From contig JAWQEG010000631.1 in assembly GCA_033782935.1 (NCBI GenBank), positions 64,501-128,500 of the forward strand: a DNA stretch of 64,000 nt. The letters run 5' to 3'. Both the position numbers and the translations under genes were made by a program. Under the pieces are notes generated by a model, which worked only from the letters and a program-made list of their open reading frames with translations, ran no database searches and was not told the origin of the DNA. This stretch comes from Petrolisthes cinctipes (taxonomy: Eukaryota; Arthropoda; Malacostraca; Decapoda; Porcellanidae). This document shows, piece after piece, positions 1-12,474 of the stretch. Each line of letters starts with the position of its first letter. The stretch's first letter is position 1.

Positions 1-20
1 GATATTTGATTGTGGCTGTA
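1..20 (+). mobile_element. Family D element, 3' end only (cut by window edge)
   Basis: The first 20 bases match the right terminus of the family D inverted-repeat element (…TTTGATTGTGGCTG then TA), seen complete at 46939-47151. The rest lies left of the window. Confidence 0.8.
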
Positions 21-190
21 CATCTGATGAAGGCTCAAGCAAAACCAGAACTAGTGGCTCCCGAATCTATCAGTAAAGTGTGCTAACCTGTAAAATGGTA
101 TAAGCTACTATTACAACACGAAACCTATCATTCTTTTATCAACAATCTTAAGAGCGACCCAACTATATACCTGACAAAATACAGTCCTTC

Positions 191-365
191 TTAAGGGACC
201 CAGTGATGTAGTCAGAAAATTGGAGATAAAACTAATGAGTCCTTCAAATATTGCCACGAAACACCACCTACAGTATATGGAAGGAGCTTGTTTGTTTCGT
301 GGCATGACAGTCATAGGAGGAATCAGAAGCCTCTTAATTTTTATACACGATCACAGGGTCCTTAA
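191..365 (+). mobile_element. Fold-back element family A, copy 1
   Basis: Bounded by TTAA on both sides. Ends read GGGACCCAGTGATG on the left and GATCACAGGGTCC on the right. The arms meet around the loop CACCACCTACAGTATATGG and carry the inner arm TTGCCACGAAACA / TGTTTCGTGGCA. It is somewhat longer than the other A copies (about 150-160 bp) because of small insertions in the right arm. There is no coding capacity, so it is a non-autonomous element. Confidence 0.85.
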
Positions 366-842
366 TTAATGTCTCTGAATTGTTTTTCATCAACATTATC
401 ATATCAGTCTTTGCCAGGGTGATTGGATTAATAGACTGACGACATCGATAAATAAATAGATGAATAAACACTGACAAACAGCTAGATGGTTGATTGTTTC
501 CTTGATCAATATATACCATAATATAACTCACATGTTACTGTAAATTCACGACAAGATTATGTACTGAATTACAAAAGACGTAGGGTGATTGTTAAGGTTC
601 TATTCTGAGTAGGTCTCCTCTAAAAATTCACACTTAAGTGATAATAATATGTTTGTTGGTCTCCTTAATACTGCTTCTATGTCATGCCCAGGGTTGAACA
701 AATGCCTAGAAATATTTATGTGAGTTTTTCTATCCTTCAATAACCCACAACACTTAAGAGTTCCGACTCAGTGTGGGAATTGAAGAGTGAGAAAATATTA
801 GCAAACAATAATTATGTACAGTATCATCTCGTGTCGAAAGGG
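366..842. other. No feature seen
   Basis: AT-rich single-copy-looking sequence with stops in all frames and no convincing splice, promoter or repeat signal. Confidence 0.6.
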
Positions 843-1003
843 TTAAGGGAGTAGTATCCTTTTGGTACATTATAGTGTCTTGAGTCCTCCAAAGTATGTC
901 AGGAAACAGGACCAGATAAACAAAAGTAATGGTGGCCTGTTGCCTGGAATAGTTTGGAGGAATCATTTGTTCCAGATTTACCAACATTATACTATCCCCT
1001 GAA
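843..1003 (-). mobile_element. Fold-back element family B, copy 1
   Basis: Left TTAA is intact and the right one is decayed (TGAA). Read on the minus strand it has the B order: TTGGTAAATCTGGA, then the inner arm twice as an inverted pair (ATTCCTCCAAAC…CAGGCAACAG and CTGTTTCCTGACATAC). Confidence 0.85.
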
Positions 1004-1941
1004 ATTAATAATATCTACCAGGTGTCCTGGTCTCTGATTACAAAAGCAAAGAAGGATCATGATAATTTCCATTAGAATTATTTGGATATTTTAGCTCTTG
1101 GCACAGTGTTAGGTTATACTGGAGTTATATAGTAAATTAATTATAGTCAAGTTTATGTTACAGTACTGGTATCTTACTATTTTGTTCTGTCGAGGGTCCA
1201 TAATTATGTAAAAAGTATATTGAAGATGATGATGATGATATTAATGATAGATATGATGACGTCATAGATACTATACCTGAAGCTATCGAAATGGTCATCG
1301 ACATCGCCGACCTACAGTGTAACTTTTTCATACGGTAATTATAATGCGAAAGAAAATAATACTGTTTTTATCTAGATGCCACATTTCAATATGAACACAC
1401 ACACAAAGGAACACAACATGCCATCACTTTGTCACCATCGTATCGTATCGTATCGTAATATAACAAAATATATCATCCCCTTTACCAGAACAGGTGTATA
1501 TCATCTAGAAAGGAATTTTGATTTTGGTATTATTCAAGTATGTTTGTGGTTGCAATACAGATAGCTGTGTGTGTTCTGCAACATGAATTCAGACTTTGCA
1601 TATAATCTATTCATTATTCTGTTTTTCATTTAAATTTTTTTTTGTCATTTTATCTTCCTAACTGAATGTTTTATCTGTAGAATGACATTTATATTAATTT
1701 TCTATGAAAGGGTTAAAAGACTCTGCATACACATTATTTTTGTCGGCTCTTCTTTCTATTCATTGATCTTGTGGATATATAATTCTACCAGTCTGTGTCT
1801 TAGTTGGAACTCAAGCTGTTTATTTATTCAGAATTTGCACCCATTCAAACACAGATATATATATTTTTTTACGGCTAACTAGAGTACCTACATCGCGACA
1901 TAGGTTTGCTAGCTTGCATGTCTCTGTGTTTATGGTTCTTA
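1004..1941. other. Mostly featureless AT-rich sequence
   Basis: Contains a short (GAT)n run near 1227-1242. This begins a 44-codon open stretch on the + strand up to 1339 that lacks an upstream start and splice signals. Otherwise nothing seen. Confidence 0.5.
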
Positions 1942-2137
1942 ATTAAAAGAGGAGATATGTTCATGGCATCAGGTGGTATTACTTATGCCTGAATTAATCT
2001 TGATGGTGATATGCGACATGAGGTTTGTCGAAAATGTATTAAAAGAGGAGATATGTTCATGGTATCAGGTAGTATTGTTTGTGCCTGAATTAATTTTGAT
2101 GGTGATATGCGACATGAGTCTAGTCGAAGATGTATTA
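1942..2137. repeat. Tandem duplication, 96-bp unit x2
   Basis: Two consecutive copies start with ATTAAAAGAGGAGATATG at 1942 and 2038 and share GCCTGAATTAAT and GATGGTGATATGCGACATGA. They differ by scattered substitutions. The unit is divisible by three, which is why a minus-strand frame stays open across it. Confidence 0.9.
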
Positions 2138-2390
2138 TAGTTATTGTAACAGCAAAATGGTGGAGGTGGTAAGTGTGTTGTCTTTGAGGAAGTTTACCAA
2201 GTTTCATCTAGTTTACTATGTAGAATAACATGAAAAAAACATATTATGAAAAAAAAAGCTCCAAATAAACAATGAAACTATAACTTAGCTTAGGCAATTG
2301 TGTTTTACCGTGTTCTAGTCTATGTGAAAATTTATACACCTTATTTATGAACGCTGTAGGTTTTTCTAGATATCTCCATTACTCTACGTC

Positions 2391-2522
2391 ACACAAACAT
2401 CCACCTTTTCACCCAATATAGCCTACAGTAGTTGCATGTCCACTTTAAAGTCTAATTTTCGTCGCACAAACATCTATCTTTTCACTAAGCATACAGCAGT
2501 TATCCACTTCAGAGTCTACCTT
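2391..2522. repeat. Diverged tandem duplication, about 65-70 bp x2
   Basis: The motif CACAAACATC…CTTTTCAC…TACAG.AGTT…CCACTT…AGTCTA occurs at 2393-2455 and again at 2465-2520 with substitutions and small gaps. Confidence 0.7.
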
Positions 2523-3070
2523 AATTCTGAATGACATGTTACATCTCTACCTTCTTAAGTATCTGCTTTGACCCATCCTACTAGATCATTTCTTATTTCC
2601 CCCTATCTGAGGTTCATTCAAAAGGTGGAAGCTCGTCCTAAACTTTCGTAGAGCAAAACACAAGAGGAAATAGTCGGTGAATCTAGAAACAGAATCACCC
2701 GCACAATGGCATTCGTAAAATTCAGTCTTATATGTTACTGAAGTGTTTAGATCCTACATATGCATTCTTAAGGTATGATAAGGTATGGACTAAAGTTTAT
2801 GTTCATGGAGTCTATGATAATTATAGTCGGTTAATTAGAATATATCAATTCCTTCAATCTTTAATTAACACGAAACAACCAATATACTGAAATATATACT
2901 GTGATATTGTTCATAGTGCTCAGTGGCCGAAAATTCCCAGATGGCATCCCAGGTATCTTAATTAAGGTAACCTATAGTAATATAAAATAAGGTAACCTAT
3001 AGTAATAAATAATAAGGTAAAATATAAGGTAAAATATAATATGGTGTCTCATGAATTAACTATTTGTCGT
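2523..3070. other. No gene seen; short GGTAA repeats
   Basis: AT-rich. At 2966-3041 a degenerate direct repeat of ATAAGGTAA(CCTATAGTAAT) is present. No coding or regulatory signal. Confidence 0.55.
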
Positions 3071-3231
3071 TTGAAAGAGAAATGTTCTTGTTGGTAAATT
3101 GGAGAGCTACTGATTTGTCCTAACTATACCAGAAAACAGACGCCCTCAATGATACTAATAGGGGATCTGATTTTTGGCATTGTTTGGAGGAATAACAGAT
3201 CTTCAAATTCACCAAGAGACTCTCCCCTTAA
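3071..3231 (+). mobile_element. Fold-back element family C, copy 1
   Basis: Left end decayed (TTGA), right TTAA intact. C-specific parts are TTCTTGTTGGTAAATTGGA, GACGCCCTCAATG and CTCTCCCC before the right TTAA. The inner arm is seen as ACTATACCAGAAAACAG. It abuts a B element on the right. Confidence 0.85.
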
Positions 3232-3392
3232 TTAAAGAGGTAACACACTTTGGGTATATTGGAGTGCCTTGATTCCTCTAAAGTATGCCAGGAAACAAGA
3301 CCAGAAGAACAAAAATAATTGTGTTCTGTTGCTTGGAATAGTATGGAGGAATCATTTGCTCCAGATTTACCAGTACTATAATACCTCCTTAA
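3232..3392 (-). mobile_element. Fold-back element family B, copy 2
   Basis: Begins in the second TTAA of a TTAATTAA that also ends the preceding C element, and ends at TTAA 3389-3392. Inner arms are ATTCCTCTAAAGTATGCC…GAAACA and the reverse-complement partner TGTTGCTTGGAATAGTATGG. Confidence 0.9.
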
Positions 3393-5050
3393 GTATAAAA
3401 AAAACCTATAATAATGAATCAACTATCATTCGCTTTAAGATAGATATATATAGGGATCTACAGAGAGCTTCTATTTTTGTTACTACGATACTACTACACC
3501 TCGCATATATAGGAAGGTGAAGGCAGGCGAGGCTTAAGATAACTGGCAAAGACATGGAGTGTAGTGTGAAGTGAACAGGACAGCATACCTGGTGCATGTC
3601 AGGTTAGCAAGGACAAGGGGCTCTTCAGAATGTTACTTGCTACAGACAGAAAAATGTAAACGTTGACACCCCACCTGTCACTCACTTCAACCACCACCAC
3701 CCATCCCTACTAGCAATATCTAGCTAGAATTTTTTTTTTTTTTTTTTCCTATACAATCACGTAAGTGTCTTTAGTTCTAATTGTCGCATATGTTTATTAC
3801 GTATGTTGGTATATCGTTTTCATCTCCATAGTATACTTGTTCAGAACAAATATATCTTCTACAAGGATTGCATCTTGTCTTGTAGTACAACATGATGATG
3901 TTAGAATGAATAACAGAATGGCTGATGAAAGCACAGATGATACAGAGAAATATATTAGTATGGTACATACAAAAATAACAGAGAAATAGAAAAAGGAAAG
4001 GGAAGAACAAAATGGTGAGCTGAAATATATTTATGTTGCATTTCAACACGACAAGTAAATCGGTAGCAACCTTTTGTAATTTACTTTAGAAAGCATTTTT
4101 CGTCAAATACAATCAGCGAATATCTTTTGCAGTACAATACAATTATTTACTGACAATTTATAGTATTACTTTAAAGTCTTTAACAGACTCATGCAGTTTT
4201 TCTAGGCATCTAGATTCATATAACGAAAAAACCCTTCAGCCACTCAGACGAAAAAGACTATATACATATAATGCATTGTTCTGAACCTCAATATACAGAC
4301 ATCATTATATTCTTTTGTACCATCTCTACAAGTCAGTGTTGTGGATGGTAAACAAGTCTTGGGAGATACTATGGCACTGGGTAATGGCAAGGGGTCAAGC
4401 ATTTATAACCAACGCTGTAGATAATTTTCATGGCAACAGCTTTATTTGGAAGATTATATAAGTAACTTCATTTCTTTATAAAAAAAAATTGAATTCAAAG
4501 GCTCCTAATTATCAGAAGAAATAATTTGTCATGGAATTTTTCTGTAGATGTGAATAGAATAGAAAATATTGATAATACTGATAGCAAATATTATTCTTGC
4601 GTTAATGACAGATTATTTATACATACACTAATGTATGTAAATTAAATTACAAATATTTTCTAAGATTGTAAAAACTAATTCACCTCTGTAGGAAAGCAAG
4701 CATGTACGATTTTCACTGTGTTCGTGATGATATGTATAATTGAGAATGTTCTTATGCTGAGGAAATGTTTTTTTTTTTAGTTTTTCTTTTATCTAGGCCA
4801 TGAAATATAGATAAGACTGACTGAGTGTGTGTGTGTGTTTTTTTTTTTTTTTTTTTTTCAGTCTTGCCGTGACATTGTGTGTGCGGGGAGTGAGTGTTCC
4901 GGGGTGTACAATATGCATCCCGACCCGACACTCTGACACCCCACCACCCCACACACCTACACCCACCACCACTACAGGCTTTACTTAAATATGCAAGGCG
5001 AGGCTCTCACTGTCTCACTCTAATTACATCCCCCGCAGCCACGGATACTG
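3393..5050. other. No gene seen; two poly-T tracts
   Basis: Poly-T tracts at 3729-3748 and 4839-4858, and a short GT run at 4826-4838. A GC-richer patch at 4860-4960 shows no open frame with splice borders. The rest is AT-rich with stops in every frame. Confidence 0.5.
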
Positions 5051-5054
5051 ACTG

Positions 5055-5475
5055 ACCACACCTACTATACTTTATAACCCACACACACACACTCCACCAC
5101 AACCACACACAACAAACTAACTATAACTACCATACATACCAGAAATACTTTATCCATTTAACCACAGCTATCAACAATAAACTAACTATGACTACACCAC
5201 CTACAACACTTTATAACTAACTCCATCACAACCACCACCAACTAACTAACTATAACTATTATACACACCTGCAATACTTTACCCACTCTACCACAACTAC
5301 CAACAATTAACTAACTATAACTATCATACACACCACACTTGCAATACTTTATGACCCATTCCACCACAACTACCAACAATGAACTAACTATAGCTACCAT
5401 ACACACCTACAATACTTTATAACCCACTCCACCACACCTACCCACAACAAAGTAACTATAACTACCTTACACTTA
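5055..5475. repeat. Degenerate minisatellite, about 68-72-bp unit, about 6 copies
   Basis: Repeats of AACTAACTATAACTACCATACACACC…AATACTTTATAACCCACTCCACCAC. The + strand is the C/A-rich one. Units vary by indels such as the extra CACACTTG near 5336. Confidence 0.85.
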
Positions 5476-5604
5476 AGTACCGCTGATAGTAAATTGTAGG
5501 TTTGTATTTAGGATGACACATGCACACTAGATCCTTGCACTGGTTCTCACTTCTACACATACATAACTTTGCTCTTATTCAATTATTCGTGTTTGGAAGA
5601 GATC

Positions 5605-5830
5605 ATGGGTTTGTGTGTCTATGTCTATATCTATGTCTATATCTTTGTCTACGGTTTATGGGTTTGTGTGTCTATGTCTATATCTATGTCTATATCTTTG
5701 TCTACGGTTTATGGGTTTGTGTGTCTATGTCTATATCTATGTCTATATCTTTGTCTACGGTTTATGGGTTTGTGTGTCTATGTCTTTATCTATGTCTATA
5801 TCTTTGTCTACGGTTTATGGGTTTTATGTA
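5605..5830. repeat. 53-bp minisatellite, 4 nearly identical copies plus a partial
   Basis: The phrase ATGGGTTTGTGTG recurs exactly every 53 bp at 5605, 5658, 5711 and 5764, and the next ATGGGTTT follows at 5817. Inside each unit GTCTATGTCTATATCTAT is itself repetitive. Because 53 is not a multiple of three and the unit lacks stops, all three + frames are open. Those frames are artefacts, not genes. Confidence 0.95.
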
Positions 5831-6617
5831 TAATCTATGGTCGGTATTCTTATTCGTATGACATAGCTTTTATGACTAAATGATTAAGAGGAACGATTTA
5901 ATTTTGTGTAGTTCGATTACATAGTTTACACATTATATTTTAGCACTAAAAGGGTACCAATTTATGTCAGCTATGCACAGCAACCAAGAACAGTCAATGA
6001 TATCAATTCAAAGACATTATTTATATATCAGATGCTCATAGAATGATATAAACATTTGACATACGTATATCAGTTTCAATATTTAAGAAAGAGCATGACA
6101 TCTTGGGCCAGAGACTTGACATAACATCTAGGGTACGCGATTTCAATTAATAGTTGCAATCAGTACGAGTTTACTCCCTCATAATGAACAACTCCAACCT
6201 GGAAAATAAATAGTGAACTCTTTTTCAATTGTCGAGGATGAAGAGATCAAGAAGTTCGTCATTTGTGAGCAATACTTCTTTACAGTGTCATCTCAAATAC
6301 GATACATTAACAGTGAGTTGAATTGCTAAGTTTATTATTTACTGGCCATATAATTTTAAGTAGGCAGGGGAGAGGGAAAGTTTAGTGTAGAAACTTAACA
6401 TGTATGGTATATTTAGTTAATTTGTCACTTATTTTGCTTATTAAATATCGAAGAAAATAGTACACAAAATCTTTAAGTTAATACATTACCGAATGGAGCT
6501 TCTTGCAATTTCTAATGATGGTGCCAAAAAATCAGACCTCAATTTTCTTCAGCTACATTGCTAATACTAATGATAGAACAGCGAATGTCACCGTACGCAT
6601 AGCTTTCTATATAATCA
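5831..6617. other. No feature seen
   Basis: AT-rich sequence without open frames, splice-like borders or obvious repeats. Confidence 0.6.
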
Positions 6618-6755
6618 GTGTTAGCTAGTAAATCTGGAGCAAATGATTCCTCCAAACTATTTCATGCAACAGGTCACCATTATATTAGTTAATCTTGTCC
6701 TGTTTTCTGGCCTGATCTGGAGGAATCAAGACGCTCCTATCTACCAAACACTCAG
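6618..6755 (+). mobile_element. Fold-back element family B, copy 3 (worn, ends lost)
   Basis: Recognised from TAAATCTGGAGCAAATGATT, CCTCCAAACTAT and the right arm CTGTTTTCTGGC…TGGAGGAATCAAGAC. Neither TTAA nor the outer G-rich end is preserved. Confidence 0.75.
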
Positions 6756-7690
6756 AGAATTATACACATTATTCTTGACACAGCTTATCATTATTCTTGA
6801 CGCAGCTTATCATTATCGGTGACAGCTATATAAAGTCTGGGAAAATATTATGAATAGTACCAGAACCTAATATCAGAACCTATAGTACCAGAACTTAATA
6901 TACGTCAGGCAAATAAGAATCTGAAATGTGTAGAAATGACGTTTGATCGAGTCCTGGCTATATTAATAATGTTTCCTCATAAAATAGAACGTGCGACATG
7001 TATATGAATAAGGATAATTTCTCGGACATATACATATAATAGCCTACTGTCGGAGATTGTTAGTAAACTTCGGAACTTTATTGTAAAATCTCGTACGATA
7101 ATTATACTTTTCTACTTAAGTGAGAAGCAGATAATTATAAGAAGCCTCAGTTTGTATAAAATTATTGAAACTGTGGCATGATTTTGGTGTTTAGTCAATC
7201 TTGTAATCAGAGGAAGGAAATATTTTACATCTCAGGTTCCACAGTCAAGGACCTGAATCATATTAGCCCATGGACAGATTTTTTGCTTGCCTGGAAAATG
7301 GGTAAATTATATCTTCCACTCATTTTCATACAATAACTATTTAAAGCATAAGAGTACAGCTATAGACAATATACCTCTAACTTCTTAATCTATTGGTTCG
7401 ACTTTGATAATATAACATAACGACTGTATTGCCAGTACAACATGTCTTTAGTATATCGTGTATTTTGCATATTAATTATCGCAATTATTCAGAAAACCAT
7501 CAATCAAATATCGAAATAGTTATAATAAGACTTTTATCTCATTGAACCTAAATACTTATATTCTTACCCAACGAAACGACATTAAAAATATACAAGAACA
7601 GAAAAATAACTAAGGAAAATGGATATCTCTAAGCAGTATTTCACGATCAGACAGACAATGAAAAAGAATAATAATTAATTATTGTCTGTG
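6756..7690. other. No gene seen
   Basis: Short duplicated phrase TATTCTTGACRCAGCTTATCATTAT at about 6770-6817 (about 21-bp spacing). Otherwise AT-rich with stops in all frames. Confidence 0.55.
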
Positions 7691-7724
7691 ACCGCGATAC
7701 TACCTCCTCCAACCGTAGATGTGA

Positions 7725-7812
7725 CGTGGTAGGATGTGACGACGCAGTGGTGATGTGATGTGATGTGACGACGCAGTGATGATGTGATGTGATGTGATGT
7801 GACGACGCTGAG
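7725..7812. repeat. Minisatellite of GTGATGTGAT / GACGACGCAGTG
   Basis: Three GTGACGACGC phrases are separated by runs of TGATG. This is the left border of the G-rich repeat block. Confidence 0.85.
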
Positions 7813-7889
7813 GAAGGAAGGAAGGAATATCTCTGCAAGCGATGGAATGGCTCGTCCACTGACACACAATCATGAGGGGTCTGTCTGGT

Positions 7890-8400
<511 letters not shown>

Positions 8401-8600
8401 AGGGTACGGAAGAGTGTTATGAATTGAAATAGGAAGGTAGATAGGATGACATGCAGTAGAGTAAGGCATGCAGGGAGTGTAAGCTGATGTGTGGTGTTGG
8501 ACTGAAGTAAGGGGAGGGGGGCCGAGTGCTTTGTGGTAGGGCGAGGTAAGAAAATTTCGGAGGGGTTGTGAGGTGAACGTAAGGAGCAGGTGGTCTGGTG

Positions 8601-8752
8601 TCATGGAGGGGAGAGAGAGGGAGAGAGAGAGAGAGAGAGAGAGAGGGGTAGGTAGGGAGACGACATCAGAGTGGTAGTGGGGTGTGCTGTGCTAGAAAGG
8701 TGAGTTAGGGCAGGGGGTCGCATATTCCCCCTGAGAACTGGATGTCGTGAGG

Positions 8753-8784
<32 letters not shown>

Positions 8785-8800
8785 TCTGTGTGATTGATTG
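8601..8800. repeat. (GA)n and (GT)n tracts
   Basis: GA run at about 8609-8644 and GT run at about 8756-8781, in G-rich flanking DNA. Confidence 0.9.
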
Positions 8801-8890
8801 GAAATATGGCGTAGCTTCTGAGGAAACGTTTGCATAATTGGGTTGGATTGTTGTTGTATGAATTATGCGAAATATACATCTGGTGACGCA

Positions 8891-9611
8891 GACTCAAGGA
8901 AGGATGCACAACAGACTCATTATTTTATATAATTGGTTATTAGGGATATATTTATTTACATTTATATGTGTATAGTAGCCTACGGTATACAGGTTTTTAT
9001 GATATACAAGAATATGTGTGTCAAGTATAAAAATATATATATAGCAGAGATATACATGATAAAGTCCATTAAAAACACAAATTGACTAAGTTATATGAAG
9101 ATAGATAAGTTCAAATAATTGCACAGTCAGGGTCTACTTTAAGTAATAATGTCAATAGAAACATATTCCAAGTTCATGAGATCGTTTTAAATCTAAAACA
9201 TATAGGTCTTAAAGAAATGCAGAAGTTTGGACGCAATGAATTTCTGTTATAGTAGCCAACTACTTGATAATATTTACTTGGAAAAACTGTGTTCCCTTTA
9301 TAAGAAAAAATATAGATGAAAGTATAAATAGAACTGACCTCCTGGGTAGCTAATGTAGTCTGGTAAACACATTCTATATTAAAATAACAATAGGTTAAAG
9401 AAGGATCCTGACATATACGGATTAGGAAGGTTGAAAAAAAAAAAAGATTATGACAACAAAACGAAATTACTTGCTGGGCGATTTATAAATACACCTTATG
9501 ACACTCAGAGACTCCCATACATCACGTCAGGCAAGAAAATGTATAAACTGGAAATGGAGTCAATAGTATTTATTCTGTTTCCAGGAAGTAAATGTTGTGC
9601 TGGAAGACATA
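8891..9611. other. No gene seen
   Basis: AT-rich and single-copy-looking. The open frame ending near 9646 runs into the left end of element E and has no coding support. Confidence 0.55.
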
Positions 9612-9855
9612 GGGTCAATTCCACAGTCGTTCGTTGTGGTTTGTAAGCACGCAAACGAAAGAATGTTAGCCGTTTAAATGACTTATGGGTGAATTATTTA
9701 ATGAATCTGGTGAATAAACTATGTAGTGATCATCATTATCTAACTGTTGGATTGATTTTGTGAATGTGGATACTCAGCTTTTGAAAAAATAATGAAGTCT
9801 TACAAGTGTGGTTGGTTGGGAAGCTAACAAACAAATACCACTGTGGAATCGACCC
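9612..9855 (+). mobile_element. Family E inverted-repeat element, copy 1
   Basis: Left end GGGTCAATTCCACAGT and right end ACTGTGGAATCGACCC are inverted repeats, flanked by ATA on both sides. The left interior (GGTTTGTAAGCACGCAAACG and AAATGACTTATGGGTGAATT) is found again in opposite orientation at 48800-49116, which establishes it as a repeat family. No open frame, so non-autonomous. Confidence 0.85.
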
Positions 9856-9974
9856 ATAGACACAGAGCTATTCAATCAGTTAATGACACGTGGTATAACT
9901 GTGGACAAATTTTTCTTTCTACGATAGCATATAATTTCCACACATTGAAATTAATCTCGAACCGCTTATAGATG

Positions 9975-10124
9975 TATTCAGTATCGGTAAACCTAGTGCA
10001 ACTGATTCCTTCAAACTATTCCAAGCAACAGGGCACCATTATTTGTGTTCATATGGTCTTGTTTCATGTCATAACTTGGAGGAATCAAGGCACTCTAATA
10101 TACCAAAAGTACACTATCCCCTTC
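9975..10124 (+). mobile_element. Fold-back element family B, copy 4 (ends worn)
   Basis: GGTAAACCTAGTGCAACTGA, then TTCAAACTATTCCAAGCAAC, then TTGGAGGAATCAAGGCAC. The right end ATCCCCTTCAG has lost TTAA. The left end is not preserved. Confidence 0.8.
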
Positions 10125-10554
10125 AGCCCTGATGCTTACCTATATTTGTAAACATTTGGGTTCCGAACAGCTTCAAGAGGGTGATAATAAAACCTTACTA
10201 TTCGCAACTCTAATTTAGATAATATTATATGATAATGCCAATATGATGGTTTAAATTTTTTGTCATTTGTTGGAACTTCAGATTGACGCTACCTATACTG
10301 TTTTCTCCTAACTTTCATGAAACAAAAGGTATGATTCAAGAGTTGGGTGCCTAAGAGTAGCAACACAACTATGTAACCTTTCTTAAAAAAAAAAAAACTA
10401 ATATTACAGGAAAATACCAATAACAAACGTTCAGCGCCTCCCTCAAATTGTAGAAAATAGATATATATGGTAATGTTATGTTGTTTTCTGGATACATTGA
10501 TATTAAAGGTGTAAGGAGGAAGTACAGCAATTGAGGGATAAATGAATGAGAAAG
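10125..10554. other. No gene seen
   Basis: AT-rich, with a poly-A run at 10386-10397. Open minus frames here run off the neighbouring purine repeat and are not credible genes. Confidence 0.55.
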
Positions 10555-10735
10555 GGAAGGGACAGCAATAGGAAGAGGAGGAGGAAGAGGAAGAAGAGGA
10601 ATAAGTGGTGAAGGAAGAGATAGAGGAAGAGGAAGAGGTGGAGCAGTAGGAAGTAGTGGAAGAAGTGGAGGAGGAGGAAGAGGTGGAGCAGTAGGTGGTG
10701 AACGAAGATATGGTGGAGGAAGAGGTGAATTTATT
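10555..10735. repeat. Purine-rich (GGAAGA/GGTGGA)n repeat
   Basis: Nearly pure A/G on the + strand in irregular GGAAGAGGAGG units with GCAGTAGG inserts. The same repeat type recurs at 11297-11560. Proline- or serine-rich frames on the minus strand are repeat artefacts. Confidence 0.9.
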
Positions 10736-10899
10736 GTCATATTCCAATTATTACAATGGTTTTTCTTACACAGTACACTTAGATATAATTTGTAATATAC
10801 AAAGAGTAGTTTAGACCTACCACTCAGTCAACTGCAGTAGAGTATAAGAAATAAATCAGTGAGGTATAGGCTACGTGATGACCTACACAATCCCTACAA

Positions 10900-11301
10900 C
10901 AGTAAAGTATAAATTATGCAAAGAAAAAATAAAGTAAAGTAAAAACAATTGTAGCAAAATCATGTATAGACACCTAAAGTATTAAAATTCAGATGATAAA
11001 AGTAAAGCAATTGAAATAAAACAATTTAAAAGAAAGAATAAATACCTAAAACAATTAAGTGTAAAATTTAATGTAAAATCCTAAACCAATTGATGTAAAA
11101 TGAATTAAAAAAATCAAACCCAATGAAATTTAAAAGTGTAACACTGAAACAAATGTAAAAAAAAAAAAAATTAAATGGCACCTAAAACAATGAAGCTAAA
11201 ATTGCGTAAATAAGACCTAAAACAAATGAGTAAAATATACCTAAAGCATTAAACTTCAGATGTTAAGAATAAAACAATTGAAATAGAACAAATTAAAAGA
11301 A
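10900..11301. repeat. A-rich degenerate tandem repeat bracketed by a 62-bp direct repeat
   Basis: The copy at 10973-11034 (CCTAAAGTATTAAAATTCAG…AGCAATTGAAATA) returns at 11240-11301 (CCTAAAGCATTAAACTTCAG…AACAATTGAAATA), 267 bp apart. Between them CCTAAAACAATTAA-type phrases recur irregularly. Confidence 0.8.
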
Positions 11302-11560
11302 GAGGAAGAGGAAGAGAAGGAGGAAGAGGAAGAGGAGGAGGAAGAGGAAGAGGTGAAGGAAGAGAAAGAGGTGAAGGGAGAGGAAGAGGTGAAGCAGTAG
11401 GAGGAGGAGGTGGTGGAGGAAGAGATTGTGGAGGAGCAGGAAGTGGTGGAAGAAGAGGAAGTGGTGGAGGAAGTGGTGGAAGAAGAGGAGGGGGTGTAGG
11501 AAGAGGTGGAGAAAGAGAAAGAGGAAGAGGTGGAGGAAGAGGTGGAGTATTAGTATTGAG
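11297..11560. repeat. Purine-rich (GGAAGA/GGTGGA)n repeat
   Basis: Polypurine on the + strand with units GGAAGAGGTGAAGGAAGAGA and GGAGGAAGTGGTGGAAGAAG. Long polypurine-polypyrimidine DNA of this kind can form triplex structures (general knowledge). Confidence 0.92.
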
Positions 11561-12116
11561 GCGTGGAGGGTGTGGTGGGTATGGAAACAACTTGACAGTG
11601 GGAACCAACAAATATAATTTCAATAATACTGTTTAATTTCACTATTTCCTATAATGTTTATGATGAGGACTGTAGACGACATGTCCCACTAGATTTCCTC
11701 ACCCGCCAGGAATGTAATTATGCCACGTAAATCTATATATATATATATATATATCATAAAACCGTTCTCCAATGCCAGAAACAAATTGCTGTAAGATATT
11801 GTCAAAAGTAAGCCTTATTTAACTCCCTCCTATTCCTTCATTTCCCTCACTCAACATAAACAGATTCATGCAAGATTGTATTGACATTTGACTGTAATTT
11901 TGGCAATGACTGAACGAAAACCGATTTCAACCAAGACTGTATCAGATACTTAAATCTGAGACTATATAGTACATACGAAATCGGCTGACAGTAGGAACTT
12001 CAGAATCATAAGTCGATGTTCGTGTTATTTTAGGCGTGATAGAAAAATTACGCCGAATTCATTACTGTTTAACAATTGTAGGATAATTTGGTTCAGTAGG
12101 ACTCCATACAGATTCG
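11561..12116. other. No gene seen; short AT microsatellite
   Basis: (AT)n at 11732-11754. The rest is AT-rich with no coding or splice signal. Confidence 0.55.
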
Positions 12117-12272
12117 TTAAGGGACCCTGTGATGTAGTCAGAAAATTGGAGGTTAGGGAGTCCTTCAAATACTGCCACGAAACACCACCTATATGGAAGG
12201 GGCCTGTTTCGTGGCATAATCAGAAGGCATTAGAAGTTCTCAATTCTCATACACGATCACAGGGTCCCTTAA
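12117..12272 (+). mobile_element. Fold-back element family A, copy 2
   Basis: Well preserved. TTAA at both ends, GGGACCCTGTGATGTAGTC on the left, GATCACAGGGTCCC on the right, and inner arm TGCCACGAAACACCACC against GGGGCCTGTTTCGTGGCA. Confidence 0.92.
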
Positions 12273-12474
12273 ATACCGTACCTACTTATAAAGTTCATAG
12301 AACATTATGATTAACTGATAAACCTTCGCAAAAAAAAATCATAATGGTTGTCATTATGTCCTAACCCACAAGTTAAATATCCATTATGTAAACAGGCAAG
12401 GCACCACAAAACCATCCAAAAACCCAGGTCACGAGGAAGGGCCTCACCAAACGTCATCTGACCTGACCTAACAC

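Noticed and set aside
191..365. Fold-back elements as a CRISPR-like array
   Set aside because: Copies are dispersed or joined by TTAA, are 150-170 bp long and internally palindromic. There are no unique spacers and the DNA is eukaryotic in character.
1207..1339. Acidic 44-codon + frame (DDDDD then VIDTIPEAIEMV)
   Set aside because: Starts in a (GAT)n run just after a stop, with no Met upstream and no 3' splice site.
7385..7400. tRNA or tRNA-derived SINE (GGTTCGA-like B box at 7387 and near 9955 on minus)
   Set aside because: No matching A box at the right distance and no cloverleaf could be drawn.
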